Notes under the pieces: generated by a model
Databases searched by the model: none
The model's input: the letters and a program-made list of their open reading frames with translations, nothing else
What the model was told of the DNA's origin: nothing
Translations under genes and position numbers: made by a program
From: Sulfitobacter geojensis
GTDB lineage: Bacteria; Pseudomonadota; Alphaproteobacteria; Rhodobacterales; Rhodobacteraceae
Reading direction: 5' to 3'
Assembly: GCF_000622325.1 (NCBI RefSeq)
Contig: NZ_JASE01000001.1
Location: forward strand, 23,280-87,279
DNA length: 64,000 nucleotides
Shown: one piece after another, positions 49,082 to 57,494 of the stretch
Layout: every line of letters starts with the position of its first letter
Numbering within the stretch: the first letter of the stretch is position 1

Positions 49082-49468
49082 AGTCGGGCGATAGCCCAGC
49101 AAAACCTGCTAAGCCAGACAGGGGACGACAGGTTTGCGCGGATCAAGTCGGTGATGCGTGACCCGGATCAGATGGGCGGTGCCTTTGTCGCGATGATCTT
49201 TGAGGAGCTTGGCGATATGTTGCAATTCCCCGAAGCGCTTCGCGAAAAGGACGGCTTGCGCCTTGCCCAAGGTCTGCGCGGTGGTGCGGAGGCAAAGTTG
49301 CGTGACGTTCTGGGCGCGGGGCAGGCGAGGATGCAAACATCGACTGGCGTGACGATGCAAAAGAAAAGCGACAGCGACGGATTTATGATCCGGTTCAGCG
49401 GTAAAGGCGTATCAGACGAGATGATTAAAATGGTGATGGAAGAAGTTCAAAAGACCTTGGAAAAGTGA
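49082..49468 (+). pseudogene. C-terminal end of an unidentified gene
   Basis: The frame is open from just after a TGA at 49079 to the stop at 49468 and reads like real protein throughout: FARIKSVMRDPDQMGGAFVA, FEELGDMLQFPEAL, GFMIRFSGKGVSDEMIKMVM, ending EVQKTLEK. The good protein-like sequence begins before any acceptable start codon, so this is probably a 3' remnant cut at about 49.08 kb. The family was not recognised. A helical C-terminal domain is all that can be said. It marks the right border of the plasmid-type DNA. Confidence 0.5.
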
Positions 49469-49610
49469 TGCCGCTGCGTTCTCTCGGCTTTTGATAAGCA
49501 AGGACAGATTTGGCGGCAGAACATAGTGACGGGGCGTCACTTGGCGCGCGGAGGCTGGCCCTTGGGCTGGTGCAAGGCTAGCCTTTCGCAAACGCAATGG
49601 GAGGCGAAAA

Positions 49611-50288
49611 ATGCAGTTAGATCAAGCCATGTTAGAGCGGCGCTCAATCCGGGGATTTCAGGACAAACCTGTCTCGCGCGCGCTGCTTGAAGAGATCATC
49701 ACGCTGGCCAACCGCGCCCCGTCTTCGATGAACACGCAGCCCTGGCATTTACATGTCCTGACTGGCGAACCCCTGGAAAAAGTACGCGAGGGCAATTCAA
49801 CCCGTATGATGTCCGGTGTGCCGCCCGTGCGCGAAATTATCGATCACGGTGCCTATGAAGGGCCGCACCGCGACCGGCAGGTCGGCATTGCCAAACAGTT
49901 GTTTGCCGCCATGGGAATCGCCCGTGATGACAAGGCGATGCGGCAGGACTGGGTGATGCGCGGGTTTCGCCAGTTTGACGCGCCTGTGTCTATCGTCGTG
50001 ACGTTCGACAAATCCCTTGAGGGTGGCACGATCGCGCATTTCGATCTGGGTGCTGTGACCTATGGGCTGGTGCTTGCCGCGTGGTCGCGCGGTTTGGGTG
50101 CGGTGATTAACGGGCAGGGGATCATGCAATCGCCTGTGGTGCGCGAACATGCGCAAATCCCCGACGATCAGGTGATCATGACCTGTGTTGCACTGGGATG
50201 GCCAAACGAGGACTTCGCGGCGAATGGTGTGGTTTCCACGCGGCGCGAAGTTGACGAAATGGCGCGATTTGTCGGGTTCGATGATTAA
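49611..50288 (+). CDS. Nitroreductase family protein
   Basis: A 225-residue FMN-dependent nitroreductase. The N-terminal MLERRSIRGFQDKPVSRALL with RRS(I)R contacts FMN phosphate; NRAPSSMNTQPWHLHVLTGE and GLVLAAWSRGLGAVINGQG are also characteristic. A strong GGGAGG site precedes the ATG. It probably reduces nitro-aromatics, quinones or enones with NAD(P)H in the cytoplasm. It stands alone; the next gene starts 104 bases later on the same strand. Confidence 0.93.
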   Translation: MQLDQAMLERRSIRGFQDKPVSRALLEEIITLANRAPSSMNTQPWHLHVLTGEPLEKVREGNSTRMMSGVPPVREIIDHGAYEGPHRDRQVGIAKQLFAAMGIARDDKAMRQDWVMRGFRQFDAPVSIVVTFDKSLEGGTIAHFDLGAVTYGLVLAAWSRGLGAVINGQGIMQSPVVREHAQIPDDQVIMTCVALGWPNEDFAANGVVSTRREVDEMARFVGFDD

Positions 50289-50392
50289 TAAGTTATTGAT
50301 ATAAAGCGAAAATATAGTTTTTCGCGGTGCGATATTTCAATTGTTGAACAGACTGGTTAGCCTGACCAAAAGCCTTCAAAGGACCAATCGCC

Positions 50393-51982
50393 ATGCGTGA
50401 CTTTCATGACCCCAAACGTTCCCCGATTTATGCAGCAAACGGTGCATTAGCCACCTCACATCCGCTGGCGACGCAAGCGGGGCTGGAAGTCCTTAAACGC
50501 GGCGGAAATGCGGTTGATGCCGCCGTGACTGCGGCGGCGGTTCTGGCGGTGGTCGAACCGGCCATGACGGGCATTGGCGGCGACGGTTTTGCATTGATCT
50601 CAAAACCGGGCCAACCGCTTTACGGATTGAATTCTTCTGGCCGGGCCGCTGCCGCACTTTCCAGCGAAATGCTGCGCGGGCAGGGGTGGCAGGAAATGGA
50701 TGATGCCTCTGCCCATTCTGTTACCGTACCCGGTGTCGTAAAAAGCTGGGAAAGCCTGCTGGAAAGCCACGGAACCATCGGGTTGGACGCTGCGTTGCAA
50801 CCCGCCATCCACGCGGCGGAGGATGGTTTTGTGGTCTACCCCCGCGTCTGGTCGGACTGGACGGATTGCGCGGCAAAACTGGCGGCGCAAGGGGCAGGGG
50901 CCAAGCATTACCTAATCGACGGCAAAGCTCCGAAACTGGGCTCGATCCACAAGCTGCCTGCATTGGCCGCAACACTTAAGGTGATCGCGGCACAAGGCGC
51001 GCGCGGGCTTTATGAAGGGGCAGTGGCCGCGGATATCGTGGCCGAGTTGCGCAGCCGCGGTGGGGTGATGACCGAAGAAGACATGGCAAACCATAGTGCT
51101 GATCCCTGCACTCCGGTCAGCGCGGGATACCGCGATATTGATCTGGCGGAGTTGCCACCGAATGGCACGGGTATCACGGCGCAGATCATTCTAAATCTGC
51201 TGGAACGTTTCGACCTGTCATCGCTTGCCCCGAACAGTGTCGAACGCTTGCATCTGGAGCTTGAAGCTGCGCGCATCGGATACGCCATTCGCGACGCGCA
51301 TATCGGTGATCCCGAAACGATGGGTGTCAGTGTCGACGCGCTGATAGACAAAGCGTGGGCCAAGGGGCTGTCGGCGACGATTGATCCGGCCAAGCGCAAC
51401 GCAACTTTGCCGCCAGTCGATCCGAACTTTCAAAGCGATACGATTTATCTCAGCTGCGTGGACCGCGACGGTATGGCTGTGTCCTTGATCAACTCGGTCT
51501 TCAAAGGGTTCGGTTCTGGCATCGTCACGGAAAAAACCGGTATCCATCTGCAAAACCGTGGCGCCGGTTTTCGCGTCGTTGAAGGGCATCCCAACACGAT
51601 TGAGGGGGGCAAACGCCCGTTGCATACCATCATCCCTGCGATGGCGATGGCTGGGGGCAAGCCGCGCTATTGCTTCGGTGTGATGGGCGGGCATTACCAG
51701 CCTTGCGGGCATAGCCATGTAATCACCAATATGGTCGACTTCGGAATGGACCCGCAGGAGGCCTTGGACAGCCCGCGCGTTTTCTGGAAGCCGGACGGCA
51801 CATTGGAAGTGGAGCCGACATTAGGGCAGGGCGTCTTGGACGGTTTGATCGCCAAGGGGCACAAAGCAGCGTTTAGCACATCAGCGATTGGCGGCGGCCA
51901 GATCATCGAGATTGATCACAACGCAGGTGTCTTGATTGCAGGGTCTGATCCTCGCAAAGACGGCTGCGCCTTGGGGTACTGA
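50393..51982 (+). CDS. Gamma-glutamyltransferase family protein
   Basis: A 529-residue Ntn-hydrolase of the gamma-glutamyltranspeptidase family. The N-terminal signature ATSHPLATQAGLEVLKRGGN and DAAVTAAAVLAVVEPAMTGI is strong, HSVTVPGVVKSWESLLESHG follows, and the self-processing Thr is likely that in SDTIYLSCVDRDGMAVSLIN near residue 350. The C-terminal GVMGGHYQPCGHSHVITNMV is a family segment. No signal peptide is seen, so unlike classical periplasmic GGT it may be cytoplasmic and belong to the amidohydrolase-like branch (for example cephalosporin acylase-like proteins). The substrate is unknown. Confidence 0.88.
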   Translation: MRDFHDPKRSPIYAANGALATSHPLATQAGLEVLKRGGNAVDAAVTAAAVLAVVEPAMTGIGGDGFALISKPGQPLYGLNSSGRAAAALSSEMLRGQGWQEMDDASAHSVTVPGVVKSWESLLESHGTIGLDAALQPAIHAAEDGFVVYPRVWSDWTDCAAKLAAQGAGAKHYLIDGKAPKLGSIHKLPALAATLKVIAAQGARGLYEGAVAADIVAELRSRGGVMTEEDMANHSADPCTPVSAGYRDIDLAELPPNGTGITAQIILNLLERFDLSSLAPNSVERLHLELEAARIGYAIRDAHIGDPETMGVSVDALIDKAWAKGLSATIDPAKRNATLPPVDPNFQSDTIYLSCVDRDGMAVSLINSVFKGFGSGIVTEKTGIHLQNRGAGFRVVEGHPNTIEGGKRPLHTIIPAMAMAGGKPRYCFGVMGGHYQPCGHSHVITNMVDFGMDPQEALDSPRVFWKPDGTLEVEPTLGQGVLDGLIAKGHKAAFSTSAIGGGQIIEIDHNAGVLIAGSDPRKDGCALGY

Positions 51983-52028
51983 TTTTGCAGGCCGGTCGCC
52001 TGTGCCGCAGCGGTTAAAGACCGGCCAG

Positions 52029-52766
52029 CTAGCCCTTGGTCTGGCGCTGCTGTGCTCTGTAAGAAAAGGGCAGGGACAGCAAATAAAGGCAGTTCGCGAT
52101 AATCAAGGTCGGCCATGGATAGACCATCAGACACACGACCAGCACCATCGCGGCAATCACGACGATCGGCAGATGCGAACGTTTGATGCTGGCGTGCTTG
52201 ATGGAGTAGGTCGGCACCGTGCTGACCGCCAAAAGGCCCACGCCAATGATATAAATGGCCCTTAACACGGGGAAATCCGAGTTCTCCCAGCCGTGCAAAT
52301 ACATAAAGATCGGCATCAGGGCGAGACAGGCAAGGGCAGGGGCGGGCACGCCGACGAAATATTCGTCTTTTTTCAGGGCAATATCGCTGTCATCAAGCGC
52401 GAGGTTAAATCGCGCCAGCCGCAGGGCACAGCAAACGGCGAGAACAAGCGATGCCAGCCAGCCCAGATTGGCAAAAGCCGTGTCGATATAGAGCGTGTGA
52501 TACAACAGCACCCCGGGCACGATCCCGAAGTTGAAGAAATCCGCCAGCGTATCCAGTTCTGCGCCGAAGGGGCTGGCGGTATCCAGAAACCGCGCCAGTT
52601 TCCCGTCGGCAGCATCCAGAAAGACGGCCAACAGGATAAAATACAGGGCCATTTCCAGATGGCCCTCAAGGCTCATCCGCAGCGAAGTCATGCCGGCGCA
52701 AATCGCAAAAACAGTGACCACGCTTGGCACAATATGGCGCAGCTTGATTTTCGAGGTGTTGCTCAT
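52029..52766 (-). CDS. pssA: CDP-diacylglycerol-serine O-phosphatidyltransferase
   Basis: A 245-residue membrane enzyme of the CDP-alcohol phosphatidyltransferase family. The full signature D-x2-D-G-x2-A-R-x8-G-x3-D-x3-D is present in [20 protein letters not shown] and the following LDTLADF. Several transmembrane helices are visible. It makes phosphatidylserine from CDP-diacylglycerol and serine. Its ATG overlaps the stop of psd, and the product is the substrate of Psd, so the two genes form the phosphatidylethanolamine pathway. Confidence 0.94.
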   Translation of the reverse strand: MSNTSKIKLRHIVPSVVTVFAICAGMTSLRMSLEGHLEMALYFILLAVFLDAADGKLARFLDTASPFGAELDTLADFFNFGIVPGVLLYHTLYIDTAFANLGWLASLVLAVCCALRLARFNLALDDSDIALKKDEYFVGVPAPALACLALMPIFMYLHGWENSDFPVLRAIYIIGVGLLAVSTVPTYSIKHASIKRSHLPIVVIAAMVLVVCLMVYPWPTLIIANCLYLLSLPFSYRAQQRQTKG

Positions 52767-53455
52767 TCAGGGATACCGGGACGCTGGCGGTTGGGGTCGC
52801 GCAGATCGGCAAGAATGGTTTCACCCGCAACCGCCGTTTGACCCACAGAGACCAAAGGAGAAACTCCCTTGGGCAGGTAGATGTCCAGACGGCTGCCAAA
52901 ACGGATCAAACCAAAGCGGTGTCCGGCGCCCAGCACGCTACCTTCTTGCACGAAGCAAACGATGCGCCGTGCGACCAGCCCCGCGATTTGCACCACACCG
53001 ATACGTGCGCCGTCCGGGGTTTCAATGGTCAGGCTGTTGCGTTCGTTATGTTCGCTGGCCTTGTCTAGGGAGGCATTCAGAAACTTGCCGTGGCGGTACA
53101 CGATATTGACCACCTTACCCGCGACAGGTGCGCGATTCACATGGCAGTTGAAAACGTTCATAAATACGGACACGCGGGTCAGTGGTGTGTCACCAAGCCC
53201 CAGATCAGCCGAGGGCACCACATCTTCGATCAGGGAAACGACCCCGTCCGCCGGTGAGATAACCAAGCCTTCCTGTTGCGGAATAACCCGTACCGGATCG
53301 CGGAAAAAGTAGTAACACCAGACAGTTGCACCGACGCCCAACCAAAACAGCGGTTCCCAGACAAAAAACAGGACAGCGGTGATTGCAGCAAAGATCGCAA
53401 CAAATTTGCGCCCTTCATTGTGCATTGGCACCGCAACGATCTTGAGCATATTCAT
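52763..53455 (-). CDS. psd: Phosphatidylserine decarboxylase family protein
   Basis: A 230-residue pyruvoyl-dependent decarboxylase of the short PSD type. The N-terminal hydrophobic hairpin ([20 protein letters not shown]) anchors it to the inner membrane. The self-cleavage site is in [17 protein letters not shown], with the pyruvoyl group formed from the Ser of FGS near residue 187. [18 protein letters not shown] is the conserved core. It converts phosphatidylserine to phosphatidylethanolamine. It lies between dgkA (10-base gap) and pssA (overlap). Confidence 0.94.
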   Translation of the reverse strand: MNMLKIVAVPMHNEGRKFVAIFAAITAVLFFVWEPLFWLGVGATVWCYYFFRDPVRVIPQQEGLVISPADGVVSLIEDVVPSADLGLGDTPLTRVSVFMNVFNCHVNRAPVAGKVVNIVYRHGKFLNASLDKASEHNERNSLTIETPDGARIGVVQIAGLVARRIVCFVQEGSVLGAGHRFGLIRFGSRLDIYLPKGVSPLVSVGQTAVAGETILADLRDPNRQRPGIPE

Positions 53456-53465
53456 CAGCAGTCTT

Positions 53466-53867
53466 TCAGGTCAGAGCAAAGGAGCGGATCAAAACCGCCC
53501 CTATAAAAATACCGTTTGCGCACAGCAGGCACAGGGTTGCAAGTGACCCCAAATCTTTGGCGTCACGGGCGTACTCCTGCCAATCGGGGGCCAGATGGTC
53601 AACGATACATTCGATCGCAGTGTTCAGCGCTTCGACGGCAACCAGCGCAAGCAGCAGGATAAGCATCACACAATAATCGAAAAACCGTGCGTTTGCGAGG
53701 GCAAGCACCGCCATACAGACCGGCGCGCCAAGGATGATGTGACGAAATGCGGTTTCCTTCCAAAGCCGTCGCAAGCCGGATATGGAATAGCCGGCGGCGG
53801 CGAAAACATGGGTTATCCCGCTAACAGGTGCGGGTTTTGGACGGGGTGGCGTATCATCTGGCGTCAA
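53466..53867 (-). CDS. dgkA: Diacylglycerol kinase (DgkA type)
   Basis: About 133 residues with three membrane helices and the family motif [18 protein letters not shown] near residue 75. [20 protein letters not shown] is the first helix region. A TTG start at 53867 is proposed because AGGA lies five bases upstream; a GTG at 53891 has no site. It phosphorylates diacylglycerol or undecaprenol to recycle lipid. It is first in the dgkA-psd-pssA operon, which places phosphatidate supply next to phosphatidylethanolamine synthesis. Confidence 0.88.
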   Translation of the reverse strand: MTPDDTPPRPKPAPVSGITHVFAAAGYSISGLRRLWKETAFRHIILGAPVCMAVLALANARFFDYCVMLILLLALVAVEALNTAIECIVDHLAPDWQEYARDAKDLGSLATLCLLCANGIFIGAVLIRSFALT

Positions 53868-54032
53868 CGGTATCCTACCTTTTGCGGGCACTTGCAGGAC
53901 ACAAACCTGTCCGGCGCTGGGGGTGAACGGAACAGGGTGTCACGCGACACGCTATCGCTTTTTGCGGTGGACAAACAGCTTTGATCATCCTCAACCTAGC
54001 CAAGTTTATGTCGACAGTGAGGGGGAAGCAAA

Positions 54033-55700
54033 ATGTCCGATGCTTTGAACGGGTACGACTTTATCGTAATCGGTGGCGGATCTGCCGGATGCTTGATGGC
54101 CAACCGCCTCAGCGCTGATCCTGCCAACAAGGTATTGCTGCTGGAAGCTGGCAAGCCCGACACCTACCCCTGGCTTCATATTCCGGTCGGGTATCTTTAC
54201 TGCATCGGCAATCCGCGTGCGGACTGGATGTACAAAACCGAAGCAGACAAGGGCCTGAACGGGCGCAGCTTGCTTTATCCGCGCGGCAAGACATTGGGCG
54301 GATGTTCGTCGATCAACGGCATGATCTATATGCGGGGGCAGGCGCGTGACTATGACAACTGGGCAAATCTGACGGGCGAAGAGGCGTGGAGTTGGGAAAA
54401 TTCTCTTGCCGATTTCAAGTCGCATGAAGATCACTACAAACTTGACGATGGTGCTGATCCCGTGACCGGCGACAACAGCCGCTTTTCGGATATGCACGGA
54501 CATGGTGGTGAATGGCGCATCGAAAAGCAGCGGCTGCGTTGGGACGTATTGGACAGCTTTTCGGATGCCGCCGCGCAGACGGGTATTAAAAAAATAGATG
54601 ACTTTAATGGGGGGGATAATGCAGGTGTCGGGTACTTCGATGTAAATCAACGCTCCGGTTGGCGTTGGAATACATCAAAGGCTTTTTTGCGCCCTGCAAA
54701 AAAGCGCGAGAACCTGACGATCTGGACCGAAGCACAGGTTGAAAAGCTGACGCTTGAAACGGCGGCTGATGGCAAGCTGCGCTGTGTCGGGGTGAAAGTG
54801 CACCGCAAGGGGCGGTCGATAGACTTGCGTGCCGCGCGCGAGGTTGTGCTTTCGGCCGGTGCCATTAACTCGCCGCAAATTTTGCAACTGTCGGGCATTG
54901 GTCCCGCGGCCCTGTTGAAAGAACACGGCGTTGATGTGGTTCTGGATCAGCCCTACGTGGGTGAAAACCTGCAAGACCATTTGCAAATCCGCGCAGTTTT
55001 CAAGGTCAAAGGCACCAACACCATGAACACGCTGGCAAATTCGATGGTGGGGAAGGCTAAGATCGGGTTGGAATATCTATTCAAACGTTCCGGCCCGATG
55101 AGCATGTCACCCAGTCAACTGGGTGCCTTTACCCGTTCAGATCCAAGCCGCAGTCATGCCAATCTTGAATATCACGTACAGCCCCTCAGCCTCGAAGCAT
55201 TCGGGGAGGATTTGCACCCGTTCCCGGCCATGACTGTCAGCGTGTGCAACCTTAACCCGACCAGCCGGGGTCATGTGCGCATCGGGTCGGGCAATTTCCG
55301 CGACGCGCCGAAGATTACCCCGAATTATCTGGACACACAGGACGACCGCAAAGTCGCCGCCGACAGCCTGCGACAGGTACGCAAAATCATGTCGCAATCG
55401 GCAATGCGGCCTTATGAACCCGAGGAGTTCAAGCCCGGTGTTCAATATCAAAGTGACGATGACCTGACACGGCTTGCAGGCGATATTGCGAGCACCATTT
55501 TCCATCCTGTCGGCACCGTGAAAATGGGGCGTACAGAGGATGACACGGCGGTGTTGGACCCGCATCTGCGCGTCAAAGGTATCGCAGGGCTGCGGGTTGT
55601 GGATGCTTCTGTGATGCCGGAGATCACCAGCGGGAATACGAATTCACCAACAATCATGATCGCCGAAAAGGCCGCCCGCTGGATTTTGGCGGGCCAGTAA
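54033..55700 (+). CDS. GMC-family FAD oxidoreductase (choline dehydrogenase-like)
   Basis: A 555-residue glucose-methanol-choline oxidoreductase. The N-terminal dinucleotide fold is DFIVIGGGSAGCLMANRLSA, followed by GMC signature 1 around GGCSSINGMIYMRGQ near residue 90, signature 2 SAGAINSPQILQLSGIGP near residue 275, and the C-terminal active-site region STIFHPVGTVKMGRTEDD with GNTNSPTIMIAEKAA. The catalytic His is expected in FHPVG. GAGGGGGAA precedes the ATG. Family members oxidise choline or primary alcohols. The absence of betaine aldehyde dehydrogenase or betI nearby argues for a general alcohol dehydrogenase. Confidence 0.9.
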   Translation: MSDALNGYDFIVIGGGSAGCLMANRLSADPANKVLLLEAGKPDTYPWLHIPVGYLYCIGNPRADWMYKTEADKGLNGRSLLYPRGKTLGGCSSINGMIYMRGQARDYDNWANLTGEEAWSWENSLADFKSHEDHYKLDDGADPVTGDNSRFSDMHGHGGEWRIEKQRLRWDVLDSFSDAAAQTGIKKIDDFNGGDNAGVGYFDVNQRSGWRWNTSKAFLRPAKKRENLTIWTEAQVEKLTLETAADGKLRCVGVKVHRKGRSIDLRAAREVVLSAGAINSPQILQLSGIGPAALLKEHGVDVVLDQPYVGENLQDHLQIRAVFKVKGTNTMNTLANSMVGKAKIGLEYLFKRSGPMSMSPSQLGAFTRSDPSRSHANLEYHVQPLSLEAFGEDLHPFPAMTVSVCNLNPTSRGHVRIGSGNFRDAPKITPNYLDTQDDRKVAADSLRQVRKIMSQSAMRPYEPEEFKPGVQYQSDDDLTRLAGDIASTIFHPVGTVKMGRTEDDTAVLDPHLRVKGIAGLRVVDASVMPEITSGNTNSPTIMIAEKAARWILAGQ

Positions 55701-56186
55701 GCGCATGCGCCGTGCGTCAGCAACCATGCGGATAGACGGCATCAGTCTGGCATTGTGTGGCGGGTGCGAATTCGTTCGTAAGTAGCGGTAGATGTGCGAC
55801 CAGCCTAAAACGGAACCGGCTTGTGCTGCTCTCCCAAAATTCAACATAAATCTGATTATGCCGCAATGCGATAGTGACAGGGCACGTTCTTAAGCGGCAT
55901 TGACGAAATGCGCTGCCATGGCATGTTAGTATTGCAGTATTATGCTTTTCCTAACGGAAGATGCGGGATAGAGAAAAGCACCGCTTTCGTGTTGGCGGAT
56001 GGAATGAGCGTGTGCGTATCACAAAGTCGATTGATCAGATGAGCAGGTTTCCTGCCCGGTGTCGCGGGGGGCAATCCCATTTCTGAAAGTGACAAGCACG
56101 ACATCCCGCAAGGACCCAAAGCTGCAGGTGGTTTTTTTGGGACAACCCTTTTAGCACGCGCGGCGCGGGGATCGACCTGGACGGCG
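55701..56186. other. Gap before the flippase gene
   Basis: About 490 bases. From 56043 the flippase frame is already open and codes plausible protein (FGTTLLARAARGSTWTA), so the last 140 bases are probably part of that gene. Nothing was recognised in 55.70-56.04 kb apart from ordinary A/T-rich promoter-like DNA. Confidence 0.45.
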
Positions 56187-57494
56187 TTGACCTTTGTTAT
56201 TTCTCAAGGCGCGCGGTTCCTTTCTAACCTGATCCTTGCCCGCCTGCTGTTTCCTGAATCTTTCGGGATCATGGCGCTGGTCACGATGATGCTGATCGGC
56301 CTGACGTTGATTTCCGATATGGGCATCGCCCAATCCATCATGCAAAGCAAACGCGGGGACGATCCCGACTTTCTGGATACGGCATGGACCTTGCAAATCA
56401 TGCGCGGTGCCGTTTTGTGGATTGCCGCTTGTGCTTTGGCCCTGCCCGCCGCCGCGTTTTATGAACAGCCCGTGATTGCCTTGATGCTGCCATTGGCAGC
56501 AATTTCGCTGCTTCTGGCCGCGTTTGAACCCATTCGCGTGGAAACGGCCAACCGCCATTTGTTGATCGGCAGAGTAACTGCGCTTGATCTCGCGGCGACG
56601 ATTACCGGTATCGTTGCAATGGTCGTACTGGCGTGGGTCACCAGATCAACATGGGCGCTGGTCGCGGGTTGGGTTGTGACGGCTATCGTACGCTTGGCGC
56701 TGATGTGGCTTTTCCTGCCCGGCCGCGGCAATCGGCTGCATTGGGAAAAATCTGCCGGAACCGAATTGCTGCATTTCGGGCTTTGGATCTTTCTCTCGTC
56801 CATTTGCGGTTTGCTGGTGTCGCAGGGTGACCGCGCCATTTTGGGAAAATTCCTGAGCATCGACGGGCTGGGCATCTATAATATCGGCATGTTTCTGGCC
56901 AGCTTTCCCTTGATGCTGGGTACAATGATCACCTCGCGGGTTTTGATCCCCCTTTACCGTGAACACCTGAATACCGAGGACCAGACCGCCCGAAAACGTC
57001 TGTTCAAACTGCGGTATTACCTGACCGCCCTTATGTTGGCCGTGTTGTTTGTGCTGGCGTTAATCGGACCGTGGGTCGTGCAGGTGCTCTATGACAGCCG
57101 CTATGTTGCGGCGGGCGGCATCATCGTGGCTGTGGCCAGCGTCCAGATGATTACTGTGGTGTCCCTTACCTATGACCAAGCGGCCCTTGCCACCGGAGAT
57201 TCGCGCGGGTTCTTCGGTGTCAGCCTGACCAAGGCGCTGCTGAGCACCGGTGGCTTTCTGATCGGGGTTAGCCTGAACGGGCTGTTTGGTGCAGTGACGG
57301 GGCTTGGCATCGCTTTGCTGTTGTACCACCCGTTTATTGTTCTGCTCGCGCGCCGTCACAAGGCGTGGGACGGACGGCATGATGTGCTGTTTTTGCCGCT
57401 TGCGGTGCTGTTGGGGGCGCTTGCGATCTGGGTGAACTGGACAGATGTACAAGTGTTGATCCCGGGATCCGTGGGCGCGCTTGACGCGCGTTAA
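56187..57494 (+). CDS. Lipopolysaccharide/oligosaccharide flippase (Wzx/MATE-like)
   Basis: At least 435 residues with about twelve transmembrane segments, of the polysaccharide biosynthesis/MOP exporter family. ISQGARFLSNLILARLLFPE and FGIMALVTMMLIGLTLISDM are the first helices; SLDGLGIYNIGMFLASFPLM-like and GDRAILGKFLSIDGLGIYNI segments lie mid-protein. It likely moves a lipid-linked glycan across the inner membrane. The start is unclear: the coordinate given is a TTG, but coding-like sequence extends upstream to a TGA at 56040 without an ATG or GTG in frame. An ATG at 56039 in another frame precedes a run of six G. The gene ends facing the NRPS gene, overlapping its tail by four bases. Confidence 0.75.
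   Translation: MTFVISQGARFLSNLILARLLFPESFGIMALVTMMLIGLTLISDMGIAQSIMQSKRGDDPDFLDTAWTLQIMRGAVLWIAACALALPAAAFYEQPVIALMLPLAAISLLLAAFEPIRVETANRHLLIGRVTALDLAATITGIVAMVVLAWVTRSTWALVAGWVVTAIVRLALMWLFLPGRGNRLHWEKSAGTELLHFGLWIFLSSICGLLVSQGDRAILGKFLSIDGLGIYNIGMFLASFPLMLGTMITSRVLIPLYREHLNTEDQTARKRLFKLRYYLTALMLAVLFVLALIGPWVVQVLYDSRYVAAGGIIVAVASVQMITVVSLTYDQAALATGDSRGFFGVSLTKALLSTGGFLIGVSLNGLFGAVTGLGIALLLYHPFIVLLARRHKAWDGRHDVLFLPLAVLLGALAIWVNWTDVQVLIPGSVGALDAR

Noticed and set aside
49082..49468. Naming the gene remnant as a ParB/RepB C-terminus because of its location
   Set aside because: The residues do not match the RepB C-terminal pattern seen in the intact repB here. Location alone is not enough.
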